Part shown: piece after piece, positions 32,869 to 42,098 of the stretch
Layout of the letters: each line of letters begins with the position of its first letter
Position numbering within the stretch: the first letter of the stretch is position 1
Source: Psychroserpens burtonensis DSM 12212
GTDB taxonomy: Bacteria; Bacteroidota; Bacteroidia; Flavobacteriales; Flavobacteriaceae
Length of the DNA: 64,000 nucleotides
Reading direction: 5' to 3'
Assembly: GCF_000425305.1 (NCBI RefSeq)
Contig: NZ_KE384346.1
Span: forward strand, 184,919 to 248,918
Translations under genes and position numbers: made by a program
Notes under the pieces: model-generated
The model's database searches: none
What the model was told of the DNA's origin: nothing
The model's input: the letters and a program-made list of their open reading frames with translations, nothing else

Positions 32869-33780
32869 ATGGATAAAGAAGACCAAATCAAAAAATGGTT
32901 AAATGATGAGTTAACCCCTAATGAAAAAAAACTATTCGAGCACGGGGAAGATTTTTTATTCTATCAAGCAGTCATTGATGGAGGCCAGCAATTCAAGGCT
33001 TCAAATTTTTCTGAGCCCAAATCTTTCAACGATTTTAAATCGGCTTATGAAACTAAAAATGAAACGGCGAGAAGATTAGATTGGTTTAAGCCTATGCTTA
33101 GAGTCGCAAGTATTTTAGTTATTACTTTAGGTGTGTATTTTACTTTTTTCAATAACAATGTCACACAAGTGAAAACACTTGCTAGCCAAAAAACAACCAT
33201 AGAACTTCCAGATCAATCTAAAGTAACTTTAAATGCCGATTCAAAAATAGAATTCAGTACTAGAGATTGGAAGAACAATAGAAGTTTAAACCTTAGTGGA
33301 GAGGCTTATTTTAAAGTGGCTAAGGGTAAAAAGTTTGATGTAATTACATCTCGAGGTAGCGTTGCTGTTGTTGGTACAGCGTTTAATGTTAAGCAACGTG
33401 ACAGCTATTTTGAAGTACAATGCTTTGAAGGTATTGTTAGTGTCACTTCGGGTACTCATACAAAGAAGCTTTTGGCTGGATATACATTTAGAATTTTAGA
33501 TAGTTTGTTCTCTCAAGATCATATTATGATTTTAAAACCAAAGTGGGTATCTAATAATAGCACATTTAAGGCACTTCCTTATAAAACAGTCTTATCTGAG
33601 TTAGAACGTCAATATGATATTGAAATTTTTGTAAAAGATGTAGATACTGAGCGTTTGTTTACAGGAGGTTTTATGCATGATAATATTGAAAATGCATTGA
33701 TATCTATTACGCAACCTATGGATTTAGCTTATAAAATGAATGCTTCAAATGACGTTGTGATCTATGGCAGTAAAAAATAA
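32869..33780 (+). CDS. FecR-type anti-sigma factor
   Basis: A 303-aa membrane protein: cytoplasmic N-terminal part (1-78, no classic zinc motif), one TM helix at about 80-97 (VASILVITLGVYFTFF), then a periplasmic FecR domain (about 105-205, TTIELPDQSKVTLNADSKIE, GEAYFKVAKGKKFDV, GTAFNV) and a C-terminal DUF4974 domain (about 225-300, FKALPYKTVLSELERQYDIE). It would hold the upstream sigma factor inactive until the receptor signals. The end overlaps the receptor gene by 17 bases, so they are translationally coupled. The 31-bp repeat arm lies 16 bases upstream, in promoter position. Confidence 0.93.
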   Translation: MDKEDQIKKWLNDELTPNEKKLFEHGEDFLFYQAVIDGGQQFKASNFSEPKSFNDFKSAYETKNETARRLDWFKPMLRVASILVITLGVYFTFFNNNVTQVKTLASQKTTIELPDQSKVTLNADSKIEFSTRDWKNNRSLNLSGEAYFKVAKGKKFDVITSRGSVAVVGTAFNVKQRDSYFEVQCFEGIVSVTSGTHTKKLLAGYTFRILDSLFSQDHIMILKPKWVSNNSTFKALPYKTVLSELERQYDIEIFVKDVDTERLFTGGFMHDNIENALISITQPMDLAYKMNASNDVVIYGSKK

Positions 33781-36055
33781 ACTATATTTTTTATCGTTCT
33801 TTTTTTTAATCTTTTCTTTTGAAATATATGCTCAGAAGACTCAATCTGAACTGCCATTAACGCAGTTGCTTACTACTTTACAGAGTCAATATAGGATTCA
33901 GTTTAATTATGCTCAAGAGACACTTGAAGGTATTAAGATTATTCCTCCTTCTAAAAACTTAACTCTAAATGAAGTGTTGTCTTATCTCGAAATGAATACC
34001 ACATTTTCATTCCAAGATTTGGACGGTACTTTTATTTTGGTGGGTATAAGGGACAATACTTTTGATTTACAGCAATTATCTCAAATCGTATTGTCTCAGT
34101 ATATTGTTAAAGGAATTAATAAATTAAATAATGGTTCTTATAAAATTGATTTTAAGCAATTTGATATTCTTCCAGGTTTAATAGAAACAGATGTATTACA
34201 AGCAGTACAAGCATTTCCAGGAATTCAAAGTATCAATGAAACAGTATCAGATATTAATATTAGAGGTGGTACTCATGATCAAAACCTCATACTATGGGAC
34301 GGCATTAAAATGTATCAATCTGGCCATTTCTTTGGTTTGATTTCTATGTTTAATCCTCAAATCACTCAGCGTGTTAGTGTACTTAAAAATGGAACAGATA
34401 CGAAGCTCACAGATGGTGTTTCGGGAACAATCGCTATGGAGACAAGTTCTAAAATTAATGAGACGTTTAAAGGTAGTGTAGGTTTGAATTTTATTGATGC
34501 GAATGGTTTTGCAGATATTCCTTTGAGTGAAAAATCCTCAGTACAGGTCGCTGTTCGAAAATCAATTAGTGATTTTGCTGAAACGCCAACATATACCAAT
34601 TTTTTTGAACGTATAGCTCAAGATACTGAAGTTGAAACTAACGCCAATGATATAGTGAACTCTGATCAAGAATTTGATTTCTATGATACGTCTCTGCGTT
34701 GGATTTATAATATTTCTAATAAGGACCAATTGCAAGTCAATTTTTTAACTGCAAATAACCAATTGCGATTCAATGAAAATTCCTTAATTGATGAAACCGA
34801 AAGGTCTCGTCAAAGTAGTTTAAGTCAAAATAGTATTGCTGGTGCGTTACATTATAAAAGAGTGTGGAATGAGACTTTGCAAACGACTTTTGAAGCCTAT
34901 GAGACTGATTATGAATTAAAAGCTATTAATGCTAATTTAGTTGATCAACAAAGGTTTCAACAAGAAAATGTAGTATCCGAAACAAGTGTAAAGTTTATTG
35001 CTAATTATAAGATGAATGAGCAGCTGCAGTTTTTGAATGGTTATCATTTTGTGGAGACTAAAATCACAAATTTAGATGATGTGGATAACCCTCGTTTTAG
35101 ATCTTTGATTTCTGAAGTTTTAAGAACTCATGGTTTATTTTCACAATTAAATTATAACTCGTTAAATAAGAAAACAAGTTTAACTTTTGGCTTACGTTAT
35201 AATTATTTAGATAAGTTTAAAAAGCACATTCTTGAACCCAGATTTTCCTTTACCTATCAGTTTCTTAATAATTTCTCATTTGAGGTCTTAGGAGAGTTTA
35301 AACATCAAAGCACCTCTCAAGTTATTAATTTTCAGAATGATTTTTTAGGTATAGAAAAGCGACGATGGCAATTATCTAATAATGAAGATATTCCAGTTAT
35401 TCGCAGTAAGCAAGTGTCTTTAGGGTTAAGTTTTAGTAAAAACGGTTGGCTGCTAAGTGCAGATACGTATTATAAATATGTAAAGGGGATAACGACTCAA
35501 AGTCAAGGGTTTCAAAATCAATATGAATTTATAAAAACCAGTGGTAATTATGATGCTTTAGGTCTAGATTTCATTTTGAGAAAACAGATCAAAAAGTTCA
35601 CAACTTGGTTGAGTTATTCTTACTTAAAAAGTGAGTATACTTTTAATGCTTTACCAGAACAAACGATGCCTAATAATTTTGATATGACGCATGCGATTAC
35701 TTTGGGAGCTAATTATACTCTTGAAGACTTGAAACTTTCTGCAGGATTGAATTGGCACTCTGGACGACCAATAACGCAACCAGTTTCCGGTAATGACATC
35801 AGTGATAATGCTATTAATTTTGAAGCAACTAATTCTAGTAATTTACAAGATTATTTGCGAGTTGATATTTCTGCAGTATATGCCATTGGACTTTGGGAAA
35901 ATACGAAAGCAGATTTAGGTATTTCGGTCTGGAACGTTTTAAATAAAAACAATCAAATTAATAATTTTTACAGAATTAATGATAACTCTGTAAGCGAAAC
36001 GATGCAGAGTTCATTAGGGATCACACCAAACGCGGTATTAAGAATTCACTTTTAA
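33764..36055 (+). CDS. Transducer-type TonB-dependent receptor
   Basis: A 763-aa outer-membrane receptor. After the signal peptide (to about 24, ending IYAQ), residues about 30-95 form a secretin/TonB short N-terminal (STN) domain (LTTLQSQYRIQFNYAQETLE, LTLNEVLSYLEMNTTFSF), which in FecA-like proteins contacts the FecR protein. The plug follows at about 140-230 (AVQAFPGIQSINETVSDINI, GGTHDQNLILWDGIKMYQSG), then the beta-barrel, ending in the aromatic RIHF. The Bacteroidetes carboxypeptidase-like N-terminal domain is not obvious. The ligand is unknown. It overlaps fecR by 17 bases and the convergent thioesterase gene by 4 bases. Confidence 0.92.
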   Translation: MAVKNKLYFLSFFFLIFSFEIYAQKTQSELPLTQLLTTLQSQYRIQFNYAQETLEGIKIIPPSKNLTLNEVLSYLEMNTTFSFQDLDGTFILVGIRDNTFDLQQLSQIVLSQYIVKGINKLNNGSYKIDFKQFDILPGLIETDVLQAVQAFPGIQSINETVSDINIRGGTHDQNLILWDGIKMYQSGHFFGLISMFNPQITQRVSVLKNGTDTKLTDGVSGTIAMETSSKINETFKGSVGLNFIDANGFADIPLSEKSSVQVAVRKSISDFAETPTYTNFFERIAQDTEVETNANDIVNSDQEFDFYDTSLRWIYNISNKDQLQVNFLTANNQLRFNENSLIDETERSRQSSLSQNSIAGALHYKRVWNETLQTTFEAYETDYELKAINANLVDQQRFQQENVVSETSVKFIANYKMNEQLQFLNGYHFVETKITNLDDVDNPRFRSLISEVLRTHGLFSQLNYNSLNKKTSLTFGLRYNYLDKFKKHILEPRFSFTYQFLNNFSFEVLGEFKHQSTSQVINFQNDFLGIEKRRWQLSNNEDIPVIRSKQVSLGLSFSKNGWLLSADTYYKYVKGITTQSQGFQNQYEFIKTSGNYDALGLDFILRKQIKKFTTWLSYSYLKSEYTFNALPEQTMPNNFDMTHAITLGANYTLEDLKLSAGLNWHSGRPITQPVSGNDISDNAINFEATNSSNLQDYLRVDISAVYAIGLWENTKADLGISVWNVLNKNNQINNFYRINDNSVSETMQSSLGITPNAVLRIHF

Positions 36056-36600
36056 TGATCTGGTAGTTCAATTTTCACGCGGTATGTACTTAAGTCATCA
36101 AGGTAATCAATATGTGAAAAATCGGCACTGTCAAATTCTATTTGTCTGGAACGTTTGGTGTCGATTCGTTTAATCGCTTTTAAAAAACGTTTGACTTCGC
36201 TTTTATCATTAACAATTAATCCAGGAACTTCAGTAGAATTGCCATCATCATCTTTAGCAACCATTGTAAAATATGACGAGTTGCAGTGCTTTATTATTCC
36301 AGTTCTTATGTTTTCAGATTCTACGCGAATCCCAACAACCATAGAGGTGCGACCAACGTAATTTATAGAAGCTTTCATGGTAACGAGCTCTCCAATTTCT
36401 ATGGGATTTAAAAAATCAACGGTATCAACAGATGCTGTGACACAATACGTTTTTGAATGTTTAGACGCACAAGCAAATGCAATTTGATCCATTAGGTTTA
36501 AAATATAACCACCATGAATTTTACCGCCAAAATTAGAGTGTGATGGTTGCATTAATTCTGAAATGCTAATTCTTGAAGAGTCTATCGTTTTATAAGTCAT
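36052..36600 (-). CDS. Acyl-CoA thioesterase (YciA/BACH-like hotdog)
   Basis: A 182-aa hotdog-fold thioesterase hydrolysing acyl-CoA to free acid and CoA in the cytosol. The motif NFGGKIHGGYILNLMDQIAF (24-43) contains His29 and Asp38, followed by VTASVDTVDFLNPIEIGELV and NYVGRTSMVVGIRVESEN. The C-terminal 40 residues extend beyond the core fold. It is last of a minus-strand run (rmuC, 121-aa membrane protein, thioesterase), only 5 bases from the upstream gene, and overlaps the receptor stop by 4 bases. Confidence 0.9.
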   Translation of the reverse strand: MTYKTIDSSRISISELMQPSHSNFGGKIHGGYILNLMDQIAFACASKHSKTYCVTASVDTVDFLNPIEIGELVTMKASINYVGRTSMVVGIRVESENIRTGIIKHCNSSYFTMVAKDDDGNSTEVPGLIVNDKSEVKRFLKAIKRIDTKRSRQIEFDSADFSHIDYLDDLSTYRVKIELPDH

Positions 36601-36605
36601 GAGCT

Positions 36606-36971
36606 TTAATTTCTAAAATGTGGAGATGATTCTTGCTCGACTTCAGTGATGAAATATTTGGTATCACCTAGCCAAAAGAATGTGCCTAAACGCTCAATAT
36701 AGGTGAGTTTAACATATTGCCCTTGAAACTTTTTTAAATTTTCTATAACCTCGCCATTTTTGTCTAAAACTGAAAATGAGAAAATTTGAGCTCCAGATAT
36801 TCCTTGACTCATTTCTCCTTCCCAAGTTTTTACGAGTAGTCCTTTGCTGCTAAATTTTATTAATTCCCCAGAGCGATATCCTTCACTATAGGGTACAAAA
36901 TAAATGATAGCATAATAGATACCAAGAGCTGCAATTACTCCTATGCTAAGTGCACCTAAAAATTTTTTCAT
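36606..36971 (-). CDS. Small membrane-anchored protein of unknown function
   Basis: A 121-aa protein with one N-terminal hydrophobic segment (about 5-26) and a beta-rich extracytoplasmic part (YRSGELIKFSSKGLLVKTWE, VKLTYIERLGTFFWLGDTKY). As I recall, Bacteroidetes homologues are sometimes labelled 6-phosphogluconate dehydrogenase, which nothing in this sequence supports. It sits between rmuC and a thioesterase gene, 5 bases from the latter. Confidence 0.7.
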   Translation of the reverse strand: MKKFLGALSIGVIAALGIYYAIIYFVPYSEGYRSGELIKFSSKGLLVKTWEGEMSQGISGAQIFSFSVLDKNGEVIENLKKFQGQYVKLTYIERLGTFFWLGDTKYFITEVEQESSPHFRN

Positions 36972-37015
36972 AATGTTTCGTTTTTTTCGGAGAGCTCTTT
37001 TTTGAGATTTAGATA

Positions 37016-38422
37016 TTATTCTATGTCGTCATCATCATCATCATCATTATTGGCTCTTTTTATGATAGCTTCTGGTAATGATTTTTTGGCTTTAGCTCCT
37101 AATTTTTTAATTTTTTCAACACTCGTTATAAGGTTTCCTTTTCCTTCAACTAATTTATTCATCGCAGAAGAATAATCTTTTTTAGCATCATCAATCTTTT
37201 TTCCAACACCTGTTAAATCTTTAACTAAACCTTCAAATTTATCATACAATGCTCCAGCTTGTCTGGCAATTTCTATCGCATTTTGTTGTTGCTTTTCATT
37301 ATTCCACATGCTATCAACGGTTCTTAAAGTTGCTAGAAGGGTAGATGGTGTAACGATGACAATATTTTTCTCAAATGCTTTATTATATATCGAGTTATCT
37401 GCATTAATAGCGACTGCAAAAGCAGGTTCTATTGGGATAAAAAGTAATACAAAATCTGGACTCTCTATATCGTATAAGTCTTCGTATTTTTTTTCGGACA
37501 GTTGGTCTACGTGCCTTCTAATAGAATTGATGTGTGCTTTTAGGAAAACCTCTCGTTCATCATCTTCTGCATTAACATAGCGTTCGTAATCGGTTAGAGA
37601 TACTTTACTGTCAATAATCATTTTTTTGTTGTCTGGTAAGTGCAAAACAATATCTGGTAACACTCTTGTGCCGTCTTCTCTGGTGAAGTTTTGTTGCACA
37701 AAATATTCTCTATCTTTTTCTAATCCAGATTTTTCAAGGACACGTTCCAGTACTAGCTCTCCCCAATTACCTTGCATTTTACTGTCCCCTTTTAAAGCTC
37801 TAGTTAAATTAGTAGCTTCTTTTGTCATTTGTTGGTTGAGGTCTTTTAAGCCTAGCAACTGTTCTTTTAAAGCAGAGTGCATGCTAATACTTTCCTTCTG
37901 GGTATCATCTACTTTTTTCTCGAAAATTTGAATTTTTTCCTGTAAAGGATTCAATATATTTTTTATGTTTTCTTTATTCTGAAGGGTGAATTTTTCAGAC
38001 TTTTCATCTAAAATTTTAGTAGCTAAAATCTCAAAATCTTTTCTTAATTGTTCTTGACGGATTTCAATTTCCTCATCACGTTTTAAGTTGTGTTCTTGAA
38101 GGTTTTCATATTCAGCATTACGTCTTGCTAGATCTTTATTTAAACGGTCTTTTTCTTTTCTAATCTCCTCGCGTTCGTGTTCTGTTTTTGAAATAGTTTC
38201 AGAAAGTTCTCCCAACTTGGTATTGAAGTAAGAATCTTGTTTTTCATTTTCAGTTTGATGAAAAGTTTTCAACTCTTGTAATTGTTGAGCCAAATTAGAG
38301 TTGCGTTCTTCTAAAGTACTCTGTTCACTTTTACTTTTCAGTTTAATAAAAAGCATACCTAAATAGGCACCAATCGCTGTGGAAACAAGTATCGCTAAAA
38401 TGAGAATAAGGCTGTCGTTCAT
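37016..38422 (-). CDS. rmuC: DNA recombination protein RmuC
   Basis: A 468-aa protein: N-terminal membrane segment (about 4-25), a long coiled coil (about 30-200) and the RmuC nuclease-like domain (about 205-400), with MQGNWGELVLERVLEKSGL, DIVLHLPDNKKMIIDSKVSL and PDFVLLFIPIEPAFAVA. RmuC limits recombination at inverted repeats. The C-terminus is an unusual run of aspartates (NNDDDDDDDIE) encoded by a CAT/CGT-rich repeat on the plus strand (about 37023-37050), a potentially slippery tract. Confidence 0.95.
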   Translation of the reverse strand: MNDSLILILAILVSTAIGAYLGMLFIKLKSKSEQSTLEERNSNLAQQLQELKTFHQTENEKQDSYFNTKLGELSETISKTEHEREEIRKEKDRLNKDLARRNAEYENLQEHNLKRDEEIEIRQEQLRKDFEILATKILDEKSEKFTLQNKENIKNILNPLQEKIQIFEKKVDDTQKESISMHSALKEQLLGLKDLNQQMTKEATNLTRALKGDSKMQGNWGELVLERVLEKSGLEKDREYFVQQNFTREDGTRVLPDIVLHLPDNKKMIIDSKVSLTDYERYVNAEDDEREVFLKAHINSIRRHVDQLSEKKYEDLYDIESPDFVLLFIPIEPAFAVAINADNSIYNKAFEKNIVIVTPSTLLATLRTVDSMWNNEKQQQNAIEIARQAGALYDKFEGLVKDLTGVGKKIDDAKKDYSSAMNKLVEGKGNLITSVEKIKKLGAKAKKSLPEAIIKRANNDDDDDDDIE

Positions 38423-38493
38423 AGAGAGAATAGAAATTTTTTCAAAGATAAATGATTTGTCGAAAGATTTAGGATTGTAATAAAAAGATATGT

Positions 38494-39153
38494 CTAATTT
38501 TCTAAAACATAAATCTCACTAATTAAACGCTTGATGTCTTGATCTTTTGTACCATCATAAATACCACGAATCTGTTTCTCTTTATCTATCAATATAAAAT
38601 TAGGCGTGTGAATAAAATCTTGTAGGCCACCGTCACCTTGCTCAACAACTGCAAAATAACTTTGACGGGCTAATTCATAAATATGTTTTTTGTCACCTGT
38701 AGTGATATTCCATTTCGAATCAATAACACCTTTGTTTGTTGCATATTCCTTAAGTACCGAAACACTATCTATTTTAGGAGTAACAGACAAGGATAGAAAC
38801 ATGATATCATCGTTGTCTATAAATTCCTCTTGAATTTTCGTCATATTATCCGTCATTATAGGACAAATACTCCCACAACGTGTGAAAAAGAAATCTGTAA
38901 CATAAATTTTATCCTTGTAATTGTCTTGAGTGATGACTTGTCCGTTTTGATTGATGAGTTCAAAATCTGAAACCCTATGATTTTGGGTTTTGTTTTGAAG
39001 GTGTTTGTCTACCAATTCTGGATTAAAATTTGAAGGATTGTAAATTGGTAATGTATTAGTTGGAAATAGATACGAATAAGAAAAGTAAAACACCAATAAC
39101 AGCAAGGTTATGATGAGTATAGCTGTAAATCTATTATCTTTTAATAGGGACAT
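38494..39153 (-). CDS. SCO1/SenC-family copper chaperone-like protein
   Basis: A 219-aa protein anchored by one N-terminal helix (about 10-30) with a periplasmic thioredoxin-like domain. Copper ligands of the Sco family are present: the CxxxC motif CGSIC (about 92-96) and a downstream His in DFIHTPNFILID. Sco proteins deliver copper to the CuA centre of cytochrome c oxidase or act as thiol reductases. It is 45 bases downstream of the TPR protein gene on the same strand. Confidence 0.92.
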   Translation of the reverse strand: MSLLKDNRFTAILIITLLLLVFYFSYSYLFPTNTLPIYNPSNFNPELVDKHLQNKTQNHRVSDFELINQNGQVITQDNYKDKIYVTDFFFTRCGSICPIMTDNMTKIQEEFIDNDDIMFLSLSVTPKIDSVSVLKEYATNKGVIDSKWNITTGDKKHIYELARQSYFAVVEQGDGGLQDFIHTPNFILIDKEKQIRGIYDGTKDQDIKRLISEIYVLEN

Positions 39154-39198
39154 ATAATTAAATTATAAGAGTTTATAAAAAACGGATTACCATAGTTT

Positions 39199-40929
39199 TT
39201 AAAGTACGGAATCGTCTATATCTATATCTGCATCTTGCCAAGCGTTATCAAACTCTCTTTTAATAATAATTGCTTCTTCGTTTTTTCCTTGAGCCAAAAG
39301 ACTCTTATATAACCCCATTAGAGACCATCCATTTTGTCTAAGTATATCTAAGTCTTCTCGGTAAATTTTTTCGGCAGCTTCGTAATTCTCAGTATCTAAT
39401 AATATAGATCCTAGGTTTTGTCTAGTAGGAATATGCCATGCAGCAGGTTCTGTGTACGTTAATCCATCTTCAAAGACTACTGCTTTCTCGAGATGTTCTA
39501 TGGCTTTTGGTAAATTTCCTTTCAAAGCTTCTAATTCTCCAGAAACGACTTCAAAGGCTATATTAGCTGCATGAATTGAATCATTATTTGCCGTAGCTAT
39601 TAAGGTTTCTAATTCTGGATCATTTTTAAGAATCTCTATAGCATCTAATTCTTCTTGAGCTTCGTTGATATTACCTTTTCTTATAAAAGCAATTCCCCTT
39701 GCATAATGGCGCATAAGATTGAGATGCTTAATTTTTGAATTAGGAGCTGGAATGGTTAAAATTTCATTCCATTTACCAAATCTAGTATATGCTAACATTG
39801 GTGTAGATGCAAAATCTTGTAAAAAGGTCATTTCTAAAAATTCGCCAACTGGTACTTTTTCTGCTGTTTTTTTTGCAGCATCAATCGCAATGTCACTAGC
39901 GCCTAATAAGCTCGCTGAGGACCATAAAAAGTGAATGTTATGTGGGTAGTAACCAAGCGGATAGAGTCCTTGAGCAAAACATTGAGAGATGTAATCCTCG
40001 TCAGCTAAAATTGCTTTCTGGTTCGTAATAACGGCATCTTTATATCGTCCAACTCTAATATATATGTGAGATGGCATGTGTACAATATGTCCAGCTCCAG
40101 GCATTAGAGAAGCTAATTTGTCAGCACTTTCAACGCCTATGTCTGGATAAGGAAGTTCTACCATGTGAATATAATAGTGATGTCCACCAGGATTTTCTGG
40201 TTCAAGCAACATGGCTTTCTCAAGAGCAGCTTTTGCTTCTTTAATGTTTGGTGACGGATTTCCGTCACTATCCCAATAATTCCAAGGAACAGTATTCATA
40301 ACGGATGCAGCATACAAAATTTGAACATTAGCATCATCTGGGAATTTCTCTATGGTTTTAGCCATGGCATGCATATAGTTCATATTCAATTCGGCAATAT
40401 CTGCTGTTAAATCTTCACTATATCTAGCAGATAACGCAGCTATGAGTGCTTGTTCTTTCAAACTTGATTTTGATGACAATTGTAGTGCTTTAGCTAGTGC
40501 CTCATTAATTTTAATTTTGCGTTCTTCAAGGGGAAGTGGGTCGTTTATATTTGGTCCTAGAGTAAAGGCTTGTCCCCAATAGGTCATTGCTGCACTGGGA
40601 TCTAATCGCGACGCCTCCATAAACGAACGATGCGCTTCAGCATGGTTAAAGGCGTATGATAATTTTAAGCCTTGATCAAAAAAAGCTTGAGCTCTTTGGT
40701 TTTTAGTGCTAATTGAAAAATGAAGATTTCCAAGATTGTCAAAAAGTGGCGAAATCTGTTTTGTAGTATCAACATCTTCTAATAAAAATTTTGCAGATGT
40801 ACATTTTATAAAATTCATTGCTAGTCTAGGCGCTGGCGGTGGTGTTTCTTTAAAAGGTTTATGAAATGTAAAATAAACCAGCACTGCTACTATAATACCT
40901 GATAAAATAATGTTTGCTCTTGATTTCAT
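39199..40929 (-). CDS. Exported tetratricopeptide repeat protein
   Basis: A 576-aa protein with an N-terminal membrane anchor or signal (about 6-23) and TPR-type helix pairs across the body: AQAFFDQGLKLSYAFNHAEA with the following HRSFMEASRLDPSAAMTYWG, AALEKAMLLEPENPGGHHYY, and AIEHLEKAVVFEDG. A conserved block HMPSHIYIRVGRYKDAVITN and LYPLGYYPHNIHFLWSSASL is typical of a family of large periplasmic TPR proteins in Bacteroidetes. No catalytic motif. It lies between a truncated small lipoprotein gene (18 bases upstream) and the Sco gene. Confidence 0.85.
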   Translation of the reverse strand: MKSRANIILSGIIVAVLVYFTFHKPFKETPPPAPRLAMNFIKCTSAKFLLEDVDTTKQISPLFDNLGNLHFSISTKNQRAQAFFDQGLKLSYAFNHAEAHRSFMEASRLDPSAAMTYWGQAFTLGPNINDPLPLEERKIKINEALAKALQLSSKSSLKEQALIAALSARYSEDLTADIAELNMNYMHAMAKTIEKFPDDANVQILYAASVMNTVPWNYWDSDGNPSPNIKEAKAALEKAMLLEPENPGGHHYYIHMVELPYPDIGVESADKLASLMPGAGHIVHMPSHIYIRVGRYKDAVITNQKAILADEDYISQCFAQGLYPLGYYPHNIHFLWSSASLLGASDIAIDAAKKTAEKVPVGEFLEMTFLQDFASTPMLAYTRFGKWNEILTIPAPNSKIKHLNLMRHYARGIAFIRKGNINEAQEELDAIEILKNDPELETLIATANNDSIHAANIAFEVVSGELEALKGNLPKAIEHLEKAVVFEDGLTYTEPAAWHIPTRQNLGSILLDTENYEAAEKIYREDLDILRQNGWSLMGLYKSLLAQGKNEEAIIIKREFDNAWQDADIDIDDSVL

Positions 40930-40946
40930 AATCTATTGTTTAAATA

Positions 40947-41171
40947 TTATATAGCTCGTTTTATATATGTTTTTGCTTCCACTAATTCTCTACGATTACT
41001 ATTACAATCTATGGCAAAACTGACATGTCCAAATTGAGGAGTACCACAAAGTAAAATCTCTCCTCTTTTTAAATCGAGTGATGCAAATGCTGGGTTTGGT
41101 TGCGGAGTATTGTCTTTACATGAAAAAACAAATAAGACTAAGACTATACATGTCACTTTAAGTAATTTCAT
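40947..41171 (-). CDS. Short lipoprotein, possibly a truncated TPR-protein N-terminus
   Basis: A 74-aa lipoprotein (lipobox VFSC, Cys18). The section LDLKRGEILLCGTPQFGHVS followed by FAIDCNSN resembles, from memory, the N-terminus of longer TPR lipoproteins that continue into the first TPR helix (LLHSFEYDEAE). Here it stops at IKRAI, directly before the complete TPR gene (18 bases). It may be a genuine small lipoprotein with a Cys pair, or the left-over head of a TPR gene. Confidence 0.55.
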   Translation of the reverse strand: MKLLKVTCIVLVLFVFSCKDNTPQPNPAFASLDLKRGEILLCGTPQFGHVSFAIDCNSNRRELVEAKTYIKRAI

Positions 41172-41303
41172 CTCTTAATGATTTTGAAGAATTCGTTAAG
41201 ATTAAAAACGGTTTATAAAAAAGTGGGGATTGAAATTTTTTTAAAATCTGATTTTTAATATTTTAAATGTAGTCTAAAATAGTAAGATTAAGAACGTTAA
41301 TTG

Positions 41304-42098
41304 TCATTTTTTAACTCTAAAGCTTCCCGTCTTTTGATCAAAACCAATCAAATCGTTAGGGAATAAGGTTTCAAAAATACCTTGTTCTATCAAATGACAT
41401 GGTGAATCTGACACAACTTTGTCATTAGTCATGACAATGATGGTGTCACATAATTGAATAGCTAAATCGATCTCATGCGATGAAAATAGAATCGTTTTAT
41501 TCGTGTCTTTTGCTAATCGCTGTAATAATTTTAAAATATAGGCTTTATGATACATATCCAGATGTGTTGTTGGTTCATCTAGAATAATCAAATCTGTATC
41601 TTGAGCTAAAGCCCTTGCAATCATTGCTTTTTGAAGCTGTCCATCACTTAATTCAAAACATTTGCGGTGCTTTAAGTCTGAAAGATTAGTTTGGTCTATG
41701 GCTTTATGCACTGCGGAAATATCTACCTCAGATAAATTGCCAACCCAATTGGTATAAGGCTGACGACCCAAAGCAACGAGTTCTTCAACTGAAAGATTTT
41801 TAGACATGAGTTGCTCTGTCAATACCAAACTCATTGTTTTAGCTAATTCTAAAGCAGTATAATTTTCAAGAGGAATATTGTTTATTGCTATGAGACCTTC
41901 TAGAGGCTTTTGAATCGTACTCAAGGTTCTTAATAGTGTAGATTTTCCAATGCCATTTGCTCCAACAAGACCAATGAGTTCTCCTTTTTTCAATTCAAGG
42001 TTGATGTTGTCTGTGATAACAGTTGCTGCTTTTTTGGTTTGGTAACCAATAGAAAGGTTCTTAGTTTTTAGGATGTTATGTGTGTTGCTTTCTGTCAT
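41304..42098 (-). CDS. btuD: Cobalamin-type ABC transporter ATPase (BtuD-like)
   Basis: A 264-aa ATPase of the FecE/BtuD group. Walker A is GANGIGKST (46-54); the signature is LSDGQ rather than LSGGQ (about 152-156), and Walker B is DLIILDEPTTHLD, followed by the H-loop ILFSSHEIDLA. It is the last gene of a three-gene operon with binding protein and permease. The ATG follows directly after the permease stop, so translation is coupled. The neighbouring cobalamin riboswitch-receptor arm and the FecCD-type permease make B12 the most likely substrate, though ferric siderophores use the same family. Confidence 0.85.
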   Translation of the reverse strand: MTESNTHNILKTKNLSIGYQTKKAATVITDNINLELKKGELIGLVGANGIGKSTLLRTLSTIQKPLEGLIAINNIPLENYTALELAKTMSLVLTEQLMSKNLSVEELVALGRQPYTNWVGNLSEVDISAVHKAIDQTNLSDLKHRKCFELSDGQLQKAMIARALAQDTDLIILDEPTTHLDMYHKAYILKLLQRLAKDTNKTILFSSHEIDLAIQLCDTIIVMTNDKVVSDSPCHLIEQGIFETLFPNDLIGFDQKTGSFRVKK

